This document shows positions 18,692-28,624 of a stretch of 64,000 nt of DNA, piece after piece (the first letter of the stretch is position 1; every line of letters begins with the position of its first letter). A program made the position numbers and the translations under genes. The notes beneath the pieces were generated by a model. The model saw only the letters and a program-made list of their open reading frames with translations, was not told the DNA's origin and did no database searches. This DNA comes from Leptolyngbya sp. DLM2.Bin27 (lineage in GTDB: Bacteria; Cyanobacteriota; Cyanobacteriia; Phormidesmidales; Phormidesmidaceae), in the NCBI GenBank assembly GCA_007694115.1, contig RECJ01000115.1:1-64000 (forward strand), written 5' to 3'.

Positions 18692-19996
18692 ATGACGCTA
18701 TCCCTTGAACGCTCCGTTGCCACTACCCCCACTTTCTCAGCGCTCAAGTGCCGAGAGTGTGGCGAGACCTACGACTTGGGTGCCAAGCACGTGTGCGAAG
18801 ACGTGTGTTTTGGCCCGCTTGAGGTGGCCTACGACTATGAGGCGATTCGCCAGCGGGTGACCCGTGCCACCATTCAGGCGGGGCCGCTGTCGATCTGGCG
18901 CTACAAAGATTTTCTCCCGGTGACTGGCGAAAACCCCATTGATGTCGGCACCGGCATGACCCCCCTAGTGCGGGCCAACCGCCTGGCGCGGCAGCTGGGC
19001 CTCAAGGAACTCTATATAAAGAACGATGCGGTCAATATGCCCACCCTGAGCTTTAAAGATCGGGTGGTGTCGGTGGCGCTGACCCGGGCGCGGGAACTGG
19101 GCTTTACGACGGTTTCCTGCGCGAGTACGGGCAACTTGGCCAACTCTACCGCTGCGATCGCAGCCCACGCTGGCCTCGACTGCTGTGTCTTTATTCCGGC
19201 CGATCTAGAGGCTGGCAAGGTGCTGGGCACCTTGATCTACAACCCCACGGTGATGGCGGTGCAGGGCAACTACGACCAGGTCAACCGTCTGTGCTCTGAG
19301 GTAGCCAACACCCAGGGCTGGGGCTTTGTCAATATCAACCTGCGCCCCTACTACTCAGAAGGCTCCAAGACCCTGGGCTACGAAGTGGCCGAGCAGCTGG
19401 GCTGGCGCTTGCCCGACCACATTGTCGCTCCCCTGGCCTCGGGTTCGCTGTTTACCAAGATCTACAAGGGCTTCCAAGAATTTGTGAAGGTGGGCCTAGT
19501 TGACGACAAGCCGGTGCGCTTCAGCGGTGCCCAGGCCGAAGGCTGCTCTCCTATTTCCCAGGCCTTCAAAGAGGGCCGCGACTTTGTCACCCCGGTGAAG
19601 CCCAACACCATCGCCAAGTCAATTGCCATTGGCAACCCCGCCGACGGCATTTACGCCCTCGACATTGCCCGCAAGACCAACGGCAACATCGAAGATGTCA
19701 CCGATGCCGAGATCATCGCCGGCATGAAGCTGCTGGCCGAAACCGAAGGCATCTTTACCGAAACCGCTGGGGGCACTACCATTGCGGTGCTCAAAAAGCT
19801 GGTGGAAGCGGGTAAAATCAACCCTGACGAGTCGACGGTGGTCTACATCACCGGCAACGGCCTTAAGACCCAAGAAGCCATTCAGGGCTACATTGGCGAA
19901 CCCTTCACCATCGAGCCCAAGCTAGACAGCTTTGAGCGCGCCCTAGAGCGCTCTCGCACCCTAGAGCGCCTAGAGTGGCAGCAGTTGTCGGTGTAG
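18692..19996 (+). CDS. thrC: Threonine synthase
   Basis: LKCRECGETYDLGAKHVCEDVCFGPLEVAYDY...NMPTLSFKDRVVSVALTRARELGFTTVSCASTGNLANSTAAIAAHAGLDC. Confidence 0.96.
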   Translation: MTLSLERSVATTPTFSALKCRECGETYDLGAKHVCEDVCFGPLEVAYDYEAIRQRVTRATIQAGPLSIWRYKDFLPVTGENPIDVGTGMTPLVRANRLARQLGLKELYIKNDAVNMPTLSFKDRVVSVALTRARELGFTTVSCASTGNLANSTAAIAAHAGLDCCVFIPADLEAGKVLGTLIYNPTVMAVQGNYDQVNRLCSEVANTQGWGFVNINLRPYYSEGSKTLGYEVAEQLGWRLPDHIVAPLASGSLFTKIYKGFQEFVKVGLVDDKPVRFSGAQAEGCSPISQAFKEGRDFVTPVKPNTIAKSIAIGNPADGIYALDIARKTNGNIEDVTDAEIIAGMKLLAETEGIFTETAGGTTIAVLKKLVEAGKINPDESTVVYITGNGLKTQEAIQGYIGEPFTIEPKLDSFERALERSRTLERLEWQQLSV

Positions 19997-20130
19997 GGGT
20001 TTACGGTTTGCGGTGTAAGGTGCGAGATTTGTGGTGTAAGGGACCAGGCGAGTTCTTCTCCCCCCACCGTTGACTACAGGCCGCAGACCTTAAACCCTGC
20101 ACCGTAAACCCTGTACCCTCCAATCCCTAG
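19997..20130. repeat. Degenerate heptanucleotide repeat tract
   Basis: gggtttacggtttgcggtgtaaggtgcgag...cttaaaccctgcaccgtaaaccctgtaccc; complementary halves. Confidence 0.75.
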
Positions 20131-20157
20131 GTTTTTTAATTCACGTTACTGACTGCT

Positions 20158-20433
20158 ATGGCTGTAAAAGTACTCATTCCCACCCCGCTGCAAAAGTTCA
20201 CCAAAGATCAAGCCACCATTGAGTGCGAGGGCGGCAATATCATCGAGCTGCTAGATGCTCTAGAAACTAGCTGCCCCGGCATTAAAGCGCGGCTCTGCGA
20301 TGACACTGGCGAGCTGCGTCGCTTCATCAATTTCTACGTCAATAGCGAAGATATTCGCTTTCTCGACGGCAAAGATACCCCCCTCGGCGATGGGGACGAA
20401 GTCAGCATTGTGCCCGCCGTCGCTGGTGGCTGA
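20158..20433 (+). CDS. MoaD/ThiS family sulfur-carrier-like protein
   Basis: 91 aa ubiquitin-like protein ending [12 protein letters not shown] (C-terminal di-glycine). Confidence 0.9.
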   Translation: MAVKVLIPTPLQKFTKDQATIECEGGNIIELLDALETSCPGIKARLCDDTGELRRFINFYVNSEDIRFLDGKDTPLGDGDEVSIVPAVAGG

Positions 20434-20525
20434 GGCACCCTACCCCAGGCGTGACTGGCCCCAGGCACCCATTAACAGAGCCAAATCACCTCTGAGCACC
20501 GCAGCGGCCCCAGCTCCTGCGGTGC

Positions 20526-21083
20526 TCAGGTTTGAGCTGCATCAAAGCGGCAGATAAAATCTCGCTGGGCAGCGACGCCCAAGGCCCCCGATCGCACCTG
20601 CTGAACGGCTGCGATCGCAGCCTCAGCGCTGTAGCCCAGCTTCACCAGACAGGCTGCCACCACCGTTCCGGTGCGTCCGGTACCGCCCCGACAGTGCACC
20701 GCCACGGTTTCGCCCGCCGCCGTAGCCGCCAAAATGCGCTCGACTAAAGCGTTGAACGCCTCTAGAGAAGTCGGCAGATCGTCGTCTACGATGGGTAAGT
20801 TTTCTGTGGTTAGCTCCAGCGCCTGGGCATCGTCTAGGAGCGTGGCAATGCCTAGGTCGTCGAGTTCGTCAGCCCCTAGCAGGCAAACCAGACGGTCGAC
20901 GCCATAGTGCTGCTTGAGTCGGTTTAAGTCAGCCTGTAAATCTCGCCGCCAGACGGTTTTGCTGTCTTCATCCTGACGACCGGGGGCAATGGTCAAACCA
21001 ATTTTTCCCGGATGTTGCAGGTGATCAGGGGTTAAAAAGTCTACGGCCAAGGGCAGAGTTTCAGAGGTATGAATCGGTTTCAT
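20526..21083 (-). CDS. Dual-specificity/tyrosine protein phosphatase family protein
   Basis: VAVHCRGGTGRTGTVVAACLVKLGYS: HCX5R signature. Confidence 0.88.
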   Translation of the reverse strand: MKPIHTSETLPLAVDFLTPDHLQHPGKIGLTIAPGRQDEDSKTVWRRDLQADLNRLKQHYGVDRLVCLLGADELDDLGIATLLDDAQALELTTENLPIVDDDLPTSLEAFNALVERILAATAAGETVAVHCRGGTGRTGTVVAACLVKLGYSAEAAIAAVQQVRSGALGVAAQRDFICRFDAAQT

Positions 21084-21156
21084 CGGTAAGGGGCGGGGGG
21101 CAATCAGCTGACCAGATGCCCGTAGACTAACAGATCGGCTCAGATACTGTCAGTTG

Positions 21157-21365
21157 CTTTGACATGCTCCCCGACCTAAAGGCACGGGGATTCTCCGGCT
21201 AGGCGAACAACCTAAGTTGCTCACTGTACGGATGGCTAGACGGTTCAACGGACATTGCTGGCAAGCCAGTCTTACACGTCCTCCCCGCCCATTAAAGTCG
21301 GCATGCCCTGCCGCTGATGCAATTTTACCATTCTTGTGCCTTAAAGGGCAGGGCTTGAAACCCAT
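21157..21365 (-). mobile_element. IS200/IS605-type right-end remnant with degenerate tnpB tail / omegaRNA-like segment
   Basis: Minus strand ends GGAGAATCCCCGTGCCTTTAGGTCGGGGAGCATGTCAAAG, preceded by hairpin-rich sequence; no intact tnpA or tnpB. Confidence 0.55.
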
Positions 21366-21389
21366 CGCATCTTGGTCAGCCTTGGCCAG

Positions 21390-22511
21390 CTAGCGACGGC
21401 GACCTCCTGTACCCCGGCGATTTCCTCGGCGCATCGTGCCAACAATGGCAACCACAGACCCCAAGATCACCGCAACCGGGTGAGGCGATGACGTTGAACC
21501 CTGCCCTTTTCGCAACGATGAATGACGACGGTGTGGTTGCGGAACAGACGCTGGGTCTGCGGTAGCCTCTGACTGATGGCGCGCAATTGCCTCCACCTGT
21601 TGATTGCGGGGAATGCCCTGCTGCACCCGCCCGTCGTCGGTCAGCGACACCGCATGTTCAGCCGGGCGGATATGAGAGCCGTGGCGGCGAGTGTAGACCT
21701 GGGTAAACTCTGCGCCAAACAACAGTATCTGCGCAGAATAAAACACCCAAACCAGCAAAACCACGAGCGAACCAGCGGCACCGTAGGCCGAACCGACCGC
21801 AGCATTGCCCAAATAAAGCCCAATTAAGGTGCGGCCAATGGTAAACAACAAAGCCGTTACGGCGGCCCCAATCCAAACATCGCTCCAGACGATTTTGACA
21901 TCGGGTAAGACCTTATAGATCGCCGCAAACAGCAGGGTAATCACCCCAAAGGAAATTAAGAAATTGATGAATTCCCACAGCGCCGCCATACCTGGGGCAA
22001 TGCCAGACACATAGGTGCCAGCACCAGCCACAGCCGCACTAATCACCAAGGAAACCAGCAGCAAAAATGCAATAATCAGCACCATGCCAAAGGACAAAAA
22101 GCGCGACCGGACAAAATTGGCTATGCCCTGACCTGGCTTGGGCGCAACTTCCCAAATCGTGTTTAACGCATCCTGCAGTTGAGCAAACACCCCTGAAGCG
22201 CCAAATAGCAGGGTGACAACGCCAATAATGGTGGCAACTAGTCCTCCCTGGGCCTGGTTGGCATTGGCAATCATGCTTTCAACCGCCGCTGCCCCCTCTG
22301 GCCCCATCAAGCCTTGAATCTGATCGACAATTTGCCCCCTAGCGGCCTCTTCACCAAAAAAAATCGCCGCCACTGAAATTGCGATGATCAGTAGCGGAGC
22401 AATAGAGAAAACCGTAAAGTAGGCCAATGCTGCTGCTAATCGAGAGACTTTGTCTTCTCCCCATTCCTTAAAGGTTTCTTTGAACAGGGGCACGAATGCA
22501 GAGACTTTCAT
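21390..22511 (-). CDS. YihY/virulence factor BrkB family protein
   Basis: FKETFKEWGEDKVSRLAAALAYFTVFSIAPLLIIAISVAAIFFGEEAARGQIVDQIQGLMG, six-TM pattern. Confidence 0.92.
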   Translation of the reverse strand: MKVSAFVPLFKETFKEWGEDKVSRLAAALAYFTVFSIAPLLIIAISVAAIFFGEEAARGQIVDQIQGLMGPEGAAAVESMIANANQAQGGLVATIIGVVTLLFGASGVFAQLQDALNTIWEVAPKPGQGIANFVRSRFLSFGMVLIIAFLLLVSLVISAAVAGAGTYVSGIAPGMAALWEFINFLISFGVITLLFAAIYKVLPDVKIVWSDVWIGAAVTALLFTIGRTLIGLYLGNAAVGSAYGAAGSLVVLLVWVFYSAQILLFGAEFTQVYTRRHGSHIRPAEHAVSLTDDGRVQQGIPRNQQVEAIARHQSEATADPASVPQPHRRHSSLRKGQGSTSSPHPVAVILGSVVAIVGTMRRGNRRGTGGRRR

Positions 22512-22550
22512 AGCTTTGGCGGAAAAGAGAAGTTTTAGGTCAGCGATCTA

Positions 22551-22655
22551 ATACGAAATCCTGTCTGGCTACCCCCGATTCCTCAGGGCAAACAGCCGTT
22601 TTCCCCTACAGGTTGGCCTGTTAGGTATCGGGGGTATGGAATTCAGATTCGGTAT
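22551..22655 (+). repeat. MITE-like nested palindrome, 105 bp (family M1, copy C)
   Basis: ATACGAAATCC ... GATTCGGTAT ends; TACCCCCGAT / ATCGGGGGTA; core GGGCAAAC-agcc-GTTTTCCC. Confidence 0.85.
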
Positions 22656-22726
22656 AATTTGCACCAACCTATCAAATTGACTATTTTTTCGCGTCTGCCC
22701 ACAGAGATACAGCGGCTCACATTGGG

Positions 22727-22782
22727 TTTTTATCTGCCGTTGATTTTGCTGAGTTGTCAACAAAATCAACGGCAGATAAAAA
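22727..22782. other. 22-bp perfect inverted repeat, 12-nt loop
   Basis: TTTTTATCTGCCGTTGATTTTG (22727-22748) / CAAAATCAACGGCAGATAAAAA (22761-22782). Confidence 0.9.
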
Positions 22783-22808
22783 AAGAGACGCCCCTAGGAC
22801 GCCTCTTG
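22777..22808 (-). terminator. Rho-independent terminator of ftsH
   Basis: Minus strand AGAGGCGTCCTAGGGGCGTCTCTTTTTTT. Confidence 0.82.
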
Positions 22809-22870
22809 TCATTTAAGTGATCTCAAGTTGTTAGCGATCGCAACTCGCCAGCAAAGCAAACAATCTCGGT

Positions 22871-24712
22871 CTAGATGATGGCAGCCATGCTGACATCATT
22901 GGTGGCCAGCAGCTGCTGTAGCTCTTCAGAGTCCACGGTTTCTTTATCGACCAGCATGTGGGCCAGCTGATCGAGCACGTGGCGGTTGCTGGTGAGCACC
23001 TGCTTGGCGCGGGTGTAGGCCTGATCAACTAGGCCTCTCACCTCAGAGTCGATGGTGGCAGCGGTTTCTTCAGAGAAATCGCGCTCGGCGGAAATGTCGC
23101 GCCCCAGGAACATATTGCCCTGCTGGCGGCCAAGGGCCACGGGGCCAAGCTTGTCGCTCATGCCAAAGCGGGTGACCATCTGACGGGCGACACGGGCCAC
23201 CTGCTGGAGGTCGTTAGAGGCACCCGTGGTGACTTCTTCTTCACCAAAGATAATTTCTTCAGCGATCCGGCCACCGAGGGCCACGGCCATCTGGTTTTGC
23301 AGATAGGAGCGGGAGTAGAGCCCTGACTCCAGACGGTCTTCGCTGGGGGTAAACCAGGTCAGACCACCGGCCCGACCACGGGGGATGATGCTGATTTTTT
23401 GTACCGGGTCGTAGTCGGGCATCAGGGCACCGACTAGGGCATGACCGGCTTCGTGGTAAGCGACTAGCTCCTTGCGCTTTTCGCTCATCACCCGGTCTTT
23501 CTTCTCGGGGCCAGCCAGCACCCGGTCGATGGCATCATTGACCTCATCCATGGAGATTTCGGTCAGGTTGCGGCGGGCGGCGAGAATGGCGGCTTCGTTC
23601 AGCAGGTTAGACAGGTCGGCCCCGGTAAAGCCAGGGGTGCGACGGGCGATCTTCTGCAGGTCGACATCCTTAGAGAAGGTCTTGCCGCGAGCGTGGACGT
23701 TGAGGATTTCGAGCCGACCGGCGTAGTCTGGGCGATCGACCACCACCTGACGGTCAAAGCGACCGGGACGCAGCAGGGCGGCGTCAAGCACATCGGGGCG
23801 GTTGGTGGCGGCAATGATGATGATGCCGGTATTGCCCTCAAAGCCATCCATCTCGGTGAGCAGCTGGTTGAGGGTCTGCTCGCGCTCGTCGTTGCCGCCG
23901 CCGAGGCCTGCGCCCCGCTGGCGACCGACGGCGTCAATCTCGTCGATAAATACGATACAGGGGGCGTTGGCCTTGGCCTGCTCAAACAGGTCGCGGACGC
24001 GGGAGGCACCCACACCAACAAACATTTCAACAAACTCAGAACCGGAGATCGAGAAGAAGGGTACCCCGGCTTCGCCCGCTACGGCCTTGGCCAGCAGGGT
24101 CTTACCGGTACCGGGAGGGCCAACTAGCAGCACCCCCTTGGGAATCTTCGCGCCGACGGCGGTGAAGCGGTCGGCATTTTTGAGGAAATCGACAACTTCG
24201 GTCAGCTCTAGTTTGGCCTGCTCAATACCGGCCACGTCGCCAAAGGTGACCTGGGTTTGCGGCTCCATCTGCACCCGGGCTTTGGATTTGCCAAAGTTCA
24301 TCGCCTGGTTGCCGGGGCCACTCTGGGCGCGGCGCAGCACAAAGAACAGCACCCCCAGCAGCAAGATCGGGATCAGCAGCGTGCTAAAGGCGCGCACCCA
24401 GACACTATCGTCGTTTTGAGGGGTGACGATGATGTCGACGTTGTTGGTTTCCAGGGTGCTAATCAGCTCCTGGTCGTTGGGCAGGTTGACAATCACCTGG
24501 CCGTTGCCCTCTGGGTCTGTAAATCGAGCGCGGGTGCGATCGGCGCTGATGCTGACGCGCTCGATCTGATTATTTTGCACTGCGTCTAGGAACTGGCTGT
24601 AGCGCCAGGTCTGGGTTTCAGGGCCAGAACCGTCAAAAATTGCGGTTGCCAGGGCAATGACTACTACGACCAGCAGGGCGTATAGGCCTGCATTTCTCCA
24701 CCGTTTGTTCAC
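22871..24712 (-). CDS. ftsH: ATP-dependent zinc metalloprotease FtsH
   Basis: [51 protein letters not shown] zinc site; SRH region. Confidence 0.97.
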   Translation of the reverse strand: MNKRWRNAGLYALLVVVVIALATAIFDGSGPETQTWRYSQFLDAVQNNQIERVSISADRTRARFTDPEGNGQVIVNLPNDQELISTLETNNVDIIVTPQNDDSVWVRAFSTLLIPILLLGVLFFVLRRAQSGPGNQAMNFGKSKARVQMEPQTQVTFGDVAGIEQAKLELTEVVDFLKNADRFTAVGAKIPKGVLLVGPPGTGKTLLAKAVAGEAGVPFFSISGSEFVEMFVGVGASRVRDLFEQAKANAPCIVFIDEIDAVGRQRGAGLGGGNDEREQTLNQLLTEMDGFEGNTGIIIIAATNRPDVLDAALLRPGRFDRQVVVDRPDYAGRLEILNVHARGKTFSKDVDLQKIARRTPGFTGADLSNLLNEAAILAARRNLTEISMDEVNDAIDRVLAGPEKKDRVMSEKRKELVAYHEAGHALVGALMPDYDPVQKISIIPRGRAGGLTWFTPSEDRLESGLYSRSYLQNQMAVALGGRIAEEIIFGEEEVTTGASNDLQQVARVARQMVTRFGMSDKLGPVALGRQQGNMFLGRDISAERDFSEETAATIDSEVRGLVDQAYTRAKQVLTSNRHVLDQLAHMLVDKETVDSEELQQLLATNDVSMAAII

Positions 24713-24894
24713 CGGGCTAATGCCTCCACTTACTTCTGAGAATGAAACGCTGCTCAGGAACCGTTGCTCGATGACTGATTCTGAGACTACTGATTCTGAG
24801 ACTGATGTTTAAACGAACGTCAATGATTAGAAAGATATTAACTTATGTTAACGCTATCTGTCGGATTGAGCTAATCAGATGCCGAAATTAGGGC

Positions 24895-25695
24895 TTAAAC
24901 GTCCTGAAAGGCTGTCCGCAAAGCCTCTAGGCTGGGGTGTTGCGGGTCAAGTTCTAGTCTACTGCGATCGCCTAGAACTGTGTGAATTGGCACCACCTGC
25001 ACCGCTGAGTTGCTGTAGGCCAGCGCCTCAAACCGCTGGGTTATCCCCGGTGGCCAAGGGGCTTGATTAACCCGTTTTCCCTGCCGTCTCAGGTGGTCAA
25101 GCAGGTGCGATCGCGCGATTCCCGGCAGCAGGCCTGCCCCTAGGCCAGGGGTGTGCCACTGGCCATTGGCCCAGCCCCAGAGGTTGCCGGTGCTGGTTTC
25201 GAGCCACTGGCCCTGGGCATTGACCAAGATGGCTTCTCTAGCACCGTGCCGCTGGGCCGCTTGCAGGGCCAGCCAGGCTCCCAGGTAGTTGCCGGTTTTG
25301 TGGCCGGGCAGGGGGCGACTGTAGGTTTCGCCCTGGGCCACCCAGACGGCAATACCTGCGGTTTGGATTTGATCTAAATCTGCGGGCAGATTGCGCCCTG
25401 TCACCAGTTCGCGACCGTCGGGGAAACAGGTGACTCTGACCACGGGGTAGGCATGGGATAAGGTTTCGGCCCCCTGGCGTACCCCCTGCCAGTCGGGGTG
25501 GGGCCAGCCAAAGTCTTGTAGGGCCTGGGTGAGGCGCTGGCGGTGGGCGGTCCAGGCGGTGAGGGGATGGTCGAGGCTGCCTCCGTAGACCCGCAGGGTG
25601 GTGAACACCGTCGCCCCGTAGAGTAGCGCGGGGTCGTTGGCGGCCAGGGTGAGGGCGGCGTCGGGGGAGTAGGTGCCGTTAAACCAGTGGGCCAT
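24895..25695 (-). CDS. Aminotransferase class IV (4-amino-4-deoxychorismate lyase / BCAT-like)
   Basis: MAHWFNGTYSPDAALTLAANDPALLYGATVFTTLRVYGG...LETSTGNLWGWANGQWHTPGLGAGLLPGIARSHLL. Start trimmed from the longer ORF to avoid overlap with the upstream gene. Confidence 0.85.
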   Translation of the reverse strand: MAHWFNGTYSPDAALTLAANDPALLYGATVFTTLRVYGGSLDHPLTAWTAHRQRLTQALQDFGWPHPDWQGVRQGAETLSHAYPVVRVTCFPDGRELVTGRNLPADLDQIQTAGIAVWVAQGETYSRPLPGHKTGNYLGAWLALQAAQRHGAREAILVNAQGQWLETSTGNLWGWANGQWHTPGLGAGLLPGIARSHLLDHLRRQGKRVNQAPWPPGITQRFEALAYSNSAVQVVPIHTVLGDRSRLELDPQHPSLEALRTAFQDV

Positions 25696-25702
25696 GTGCC
25701 CC

Positions 25703-27262
25703 CTACAGCCCCTGCTGGATATATTGCAAAATCCCTCGGGCGATGGCCTGGGCCATGGTTTCGCGCCAGGCGGGGTCGGCCAGGCGGGGGGCATCTTGGG
25801 CACCGGTGACAAAGCCAACTTCGACCAGGGCGGCGGGCATGGTGGTCTGCCGCAGCACCAAAAAGCGGGCCTGTTTGACGCCGCGATCGCGCATGCCGGT
25901 CGCCGCCAGCATACTGGCCTGGAGGGTCGCCGCCAGCCGCCGCCCCGACTCTGAGGCAAAGTAGGTCTCAATGCCGTTGACGTCGGGCCGACTCATGCTG
26001 ATGGCGTTGGCGTGGATGCTGACAAACAAATTGGCCTGAGCCCGGTTGGCAATGGCGGCTCGAGCCGGCAGGTCAACGGCTACATCCTCCCGTCGGGTCA
26101 TGACCACCATCACCCCCTGGCTTTCAAGCAGCTCGGCCACCCGCAGCGAAATCGGGAAAATCACCTGCTTTTCTTGCAGGCCACCAATGCCAACCGCGCC
26201 GGGGTCGCGCCCACCATGTCCGGGGTCGATGGCCACCACTACCCGGCCACTGGGCACCGATGGTAGCTGGAGCGGTTCGACTGACCGAGTGGGGGGCGGT
26301 GTGGGGTTGGGTGGGGCTTGGGCCGGGGCCGGCTGGGGCCGGGCAGACTGGGGCCGGACGGGCTGGGGCCGGACGGGCTGGGCCGGGGCGGGCGAGCTGG
26401 GCACCGCCGCTAGGGGCGGCGGTTCATCGGCCACGCTGCTAATCGGCACGCCGCTGGGGGGCAGCAAAATCACGCCGCTGTTGTTGCGCAGGGCACGCCA
26501 GTCGGGGCTGGTGGGGGCGAGCTTGAGGGTAATGCGGGTAGAGGGCGGGTTGGTAGGCTGCTGGGCCACATCCCAAGTGACGACGCTGTAGCGGTAGTTG
26601 GGCAGTGCCTCAGGGCGCAGATCGGCGGCCACAGCGGTATTGGGCAGGTCGATCACGGCGAAGCGGTTGTCGGCCCGGTCGGTGGTAAACCGCACCGTGG
26701 GGGTGGGCGAGTCGCCGCTGACCCGCAGCAAAAACCCATCGCCAGTGGTGACCACACCGTTGAGGGTGGCCTGAGCGCCAGTGCCCGTATTGCCCTGCAC
26801 CTGGTTGGTGGTGGCGGTAGGCGTTGGAATCGCCCCCGTAGGCGGGACCACCGCCTGGGTTAACGTCGGCAACTGTACGGCCCATTGGTTGGGGCGAATG
26901 CCCTGCACGCGCACATCTTGAGGATTGAGGCTGTAGCCAGCAGCGAGTTCGATCACGATGCGGGCGGTTTGGCTGTCGAATTGACCCGCTCGCACCTCGC
27001 GCACCGCGCCACCGACGGCCTGGGGCACAGTATTGCCGCTCAGCCGGGTGTTGGGCAAATCGACCACAATCCGGGTGGGGTTAATGAGCAGCTGAGCCCT
27101 GGGTTGCACCTCGCTATCGGTGGTAAAGACTAGCTGATTGGTTTGGGCATTAAACGACCAGTATTGAAGGGTAGCAGCCCTGACCGGGGCCGCTACCACC
27201 AGGGCACCCAGAGTGGCCAAAGCCCCTGAGGTCAACCCCAAGGTAAGCCATCTCGACTCCAT
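25703..27262 (-). CDS. N-acetylmuramoyl-L-alanine amidase with AMIN domain(s)
   Basis: VVAIDPGHGGRDPGAVGIGGLQEKQV...SIHANAIS; N-terminal AMIN-like region; Pro-rich linker. Start at MESRWLTLGL. Confidence 0.93.
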   Translation of the reverse strand: MESRWLTLGLTSGALATLGALVVAAPVRAATLQYWSFNAQTNQLVFTTDSEVQPRAQLLINPTRIVVDLPNTRLSGNTVPQAVGGAVREVRAGQFDSQTARIVIELAAGYSLNPQDVRVQGIRPNQWAVQLPTLTQAVVPPTGAIPTPTATTNQVQGNTGTGAQATLNGVVTTGDGFLLRVSGDSPTPTVRFTTDRADNRFAVIDLPNTAVAADLRPEALPNYRYSVVTWDVAQQPTNPPSTRITLKLAPTSPDWRALRNNSGVILLPPSGVPISSVADEPPPLAAVPSSPAPAQPVRPQPVRPQSARPQPAPAQAPPNPTPPPTRSVEPLQLPSVPSGRVVVAIDPGHGGRDPGAVGIGGLQEKQVIFPISLRVAELLESQGVMVVMTRREDVAVDLPARAAIANRAQANLFVSIHANAISMSRPDVNGIETYFASESGRRLAATLQASMLAATGMRDRGVKQARFLVLRQTTMPAALVEVGFVTGAQDAPRLADPAWRETMAQAIARGILQYIQQGL

Positions 27263-27597
27263 AAGCACAACCAAGATACGACCAAGACGTAAGCCAAACG
27301 ACAGTATAACGACGGCAGGCAAACTGGCATCCGTAGGGGGAGGATTCTAATCAGAGTTTTGCGATCGCAGCCTCTCTTTCTGGCATGGCTGAATGGTGGC
27401 TAAACGACAGGATGAACCGGGGTACGGGCGCACAGCTGTGCGTCCCGGCGAGGAACATGGATACTTGAATTTACACCTGTGTCCAGCAGTCCCGGCTTTC
27501 TACTTCGCCCTACGGCCCCCCAGGCGATTTGGTGGGGCCTGCCTGGATTGTGGTATTTTCCCTAGGGACATAGTCTGACGTCGATCTGACTGAACCC

Positions 27598-28554
27598 ATG
27601 GTTTTTTTCCTGCTTATGGGCACGGCCACCCTGCTGGGGGTGGGCAGCAGTATTTCTGGGGCAATCAACAGCTTCATTGGCCGTGAGATCGGTCTAATTC
27701 GCGCCACATTTTTATTTCTCAGCCTGGGCACTGCCCTATCTGGGCTGCTGATGCTGGGTTTTGACGATCGCCTGCCCTGGTCTGGGCTCGTCGATCTGTT
27801 GATTCAGCGCCCCTACCTGCTGGCCCCCGGGCTGCTCAACGCCCTGATGATCATGGTGATCATTCGGGTCACCGCCCTAGTGGGTACCACGCTCACCATG
27901 GCAGCTCTGTTCAGCGGCCAAATGCTGATCAGCCTGTGGCTTGACCAGGTGGGGTTTGCGGGGCTGCGGGTGATTCCGATTACACCGCTGCGGGTGATGG
28001 CGGTAATCTGCCTACTGGTGGGGGTGATCCTGCTGAATGTGGAACGTTTTGGCCAGCCGCCGCTGTCGCCGATCCACGTCACCGCCCTACCGCCTAGACT
28101 CACCCCGCCCCGCCCCACGGCCCTGCCGGTGCTAGCGGTGCTGGCGGTGGGGGGGCTACTCAGCGGGGCCAGTTCGATCAATGCGGCCCTAGGACAGGCG
28201 GCGGGGGTGTTCACAGCCACCTTGTTCTTTCTGGGGCCGGGGGTATTGTTGCTGCCGCTGCTGGGGCTAGCGATCGCACCCCAGGCCACCGCCGCTGATC
28301 TTCCCCCCTGGCGGCCCCTCTACCTCATGCCCGGCATTCTCAATGTGCTGTACATTGCCGGGTCAGTAGTGCTCGTGCCGCTGCTAGGGGTACAAACCCT
28401 AATTAGCGCGGTATTTACGGCCAAAATCTGCACCGGGCTAGCGATTGACCGCTGTGGCTGGCTGGGGCTGCCGCGATCGCCGATTACCGCCAGGCGGCTG
28501 CTAGCGGCGGGCCTGCTGGTGGCCGGTGTAGTCCTGTCGTCAGCTCCCAGCTGA
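27598..28554 (+). CDS. DMT superfamily / YdcZ-like membrane transporter
   Basis: 318 aa, about 10 TM segments in two related halves (GVGSSISGAINSFIGRE / GGLLSGASSINAALGQAAG). Confidence 0.65.
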   Translation: MVFFLLMGTATLLGVGSSISGAINSFIGREIGLIRATFLFLSLGTALSGLLMLGFDDRLPWSGLVDLLIQRPYLLAPGLLNALMIMVIIRVTALVGTTLTMAALFSGQMLISLWLDQVGFAGLRVIPITPLRVMAVICLLVGVILLNVERFGQPPLSPIHVTALPPRLTPPRPTALPVLAVLAVGGLLSGASSINAALGQAAGVFTATLFFLGPGVLLLPLLGLAIAPQATAADLPPWRPLYLMPGILNVLYIAGSVVLVPLLGVQTLISAVFTAKICTGLAIDRCGWLGLPRSPITARRLLAAGLLVAGVVLSSAPS

Positions 28555-28572
28555 GCCAGCCTAGACAATAAA

Positions 28573-28597
28573 GCCCAGCGGGGATTTCCCGCTGGGC
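28573..28597. terminator. Intergenic hairpin between convergent genes, likely bidirectional terminator
   Basis: GCCCAGCGGG-GATTT-CCCGCTGGGC, perfect 10-bp stem. Confidence 0.7.
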
Positions 28598-28624
28598 AGA
28601 GTCAGGAACAAACTGGCAATGACC

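Noticed and set aside
21150-21365. 71-aa minus ORF (MGFKPCPLRHKNGKIASAAGHADFNGRGG...)
   Set aside because: Coincides with the IS605-type right-end remnant; more likely non-coding or degenerate tnpB tail than a real gene.
25696-25971. N-terminal extension of the class IV aminotransferase ORF
   Set aside because: Overlaps the amidase gene in another frame and is low-complexity; the start MAHWFNGTYSPD at 25695 is preferred.
26280-26420. GC-rich tandem sequence (ctggggccggacggg...)
   Set aside because: Explained as the Pro/Arg/Gln-rich linker of the N-acetylmuramoyl-L-alanine amidase.
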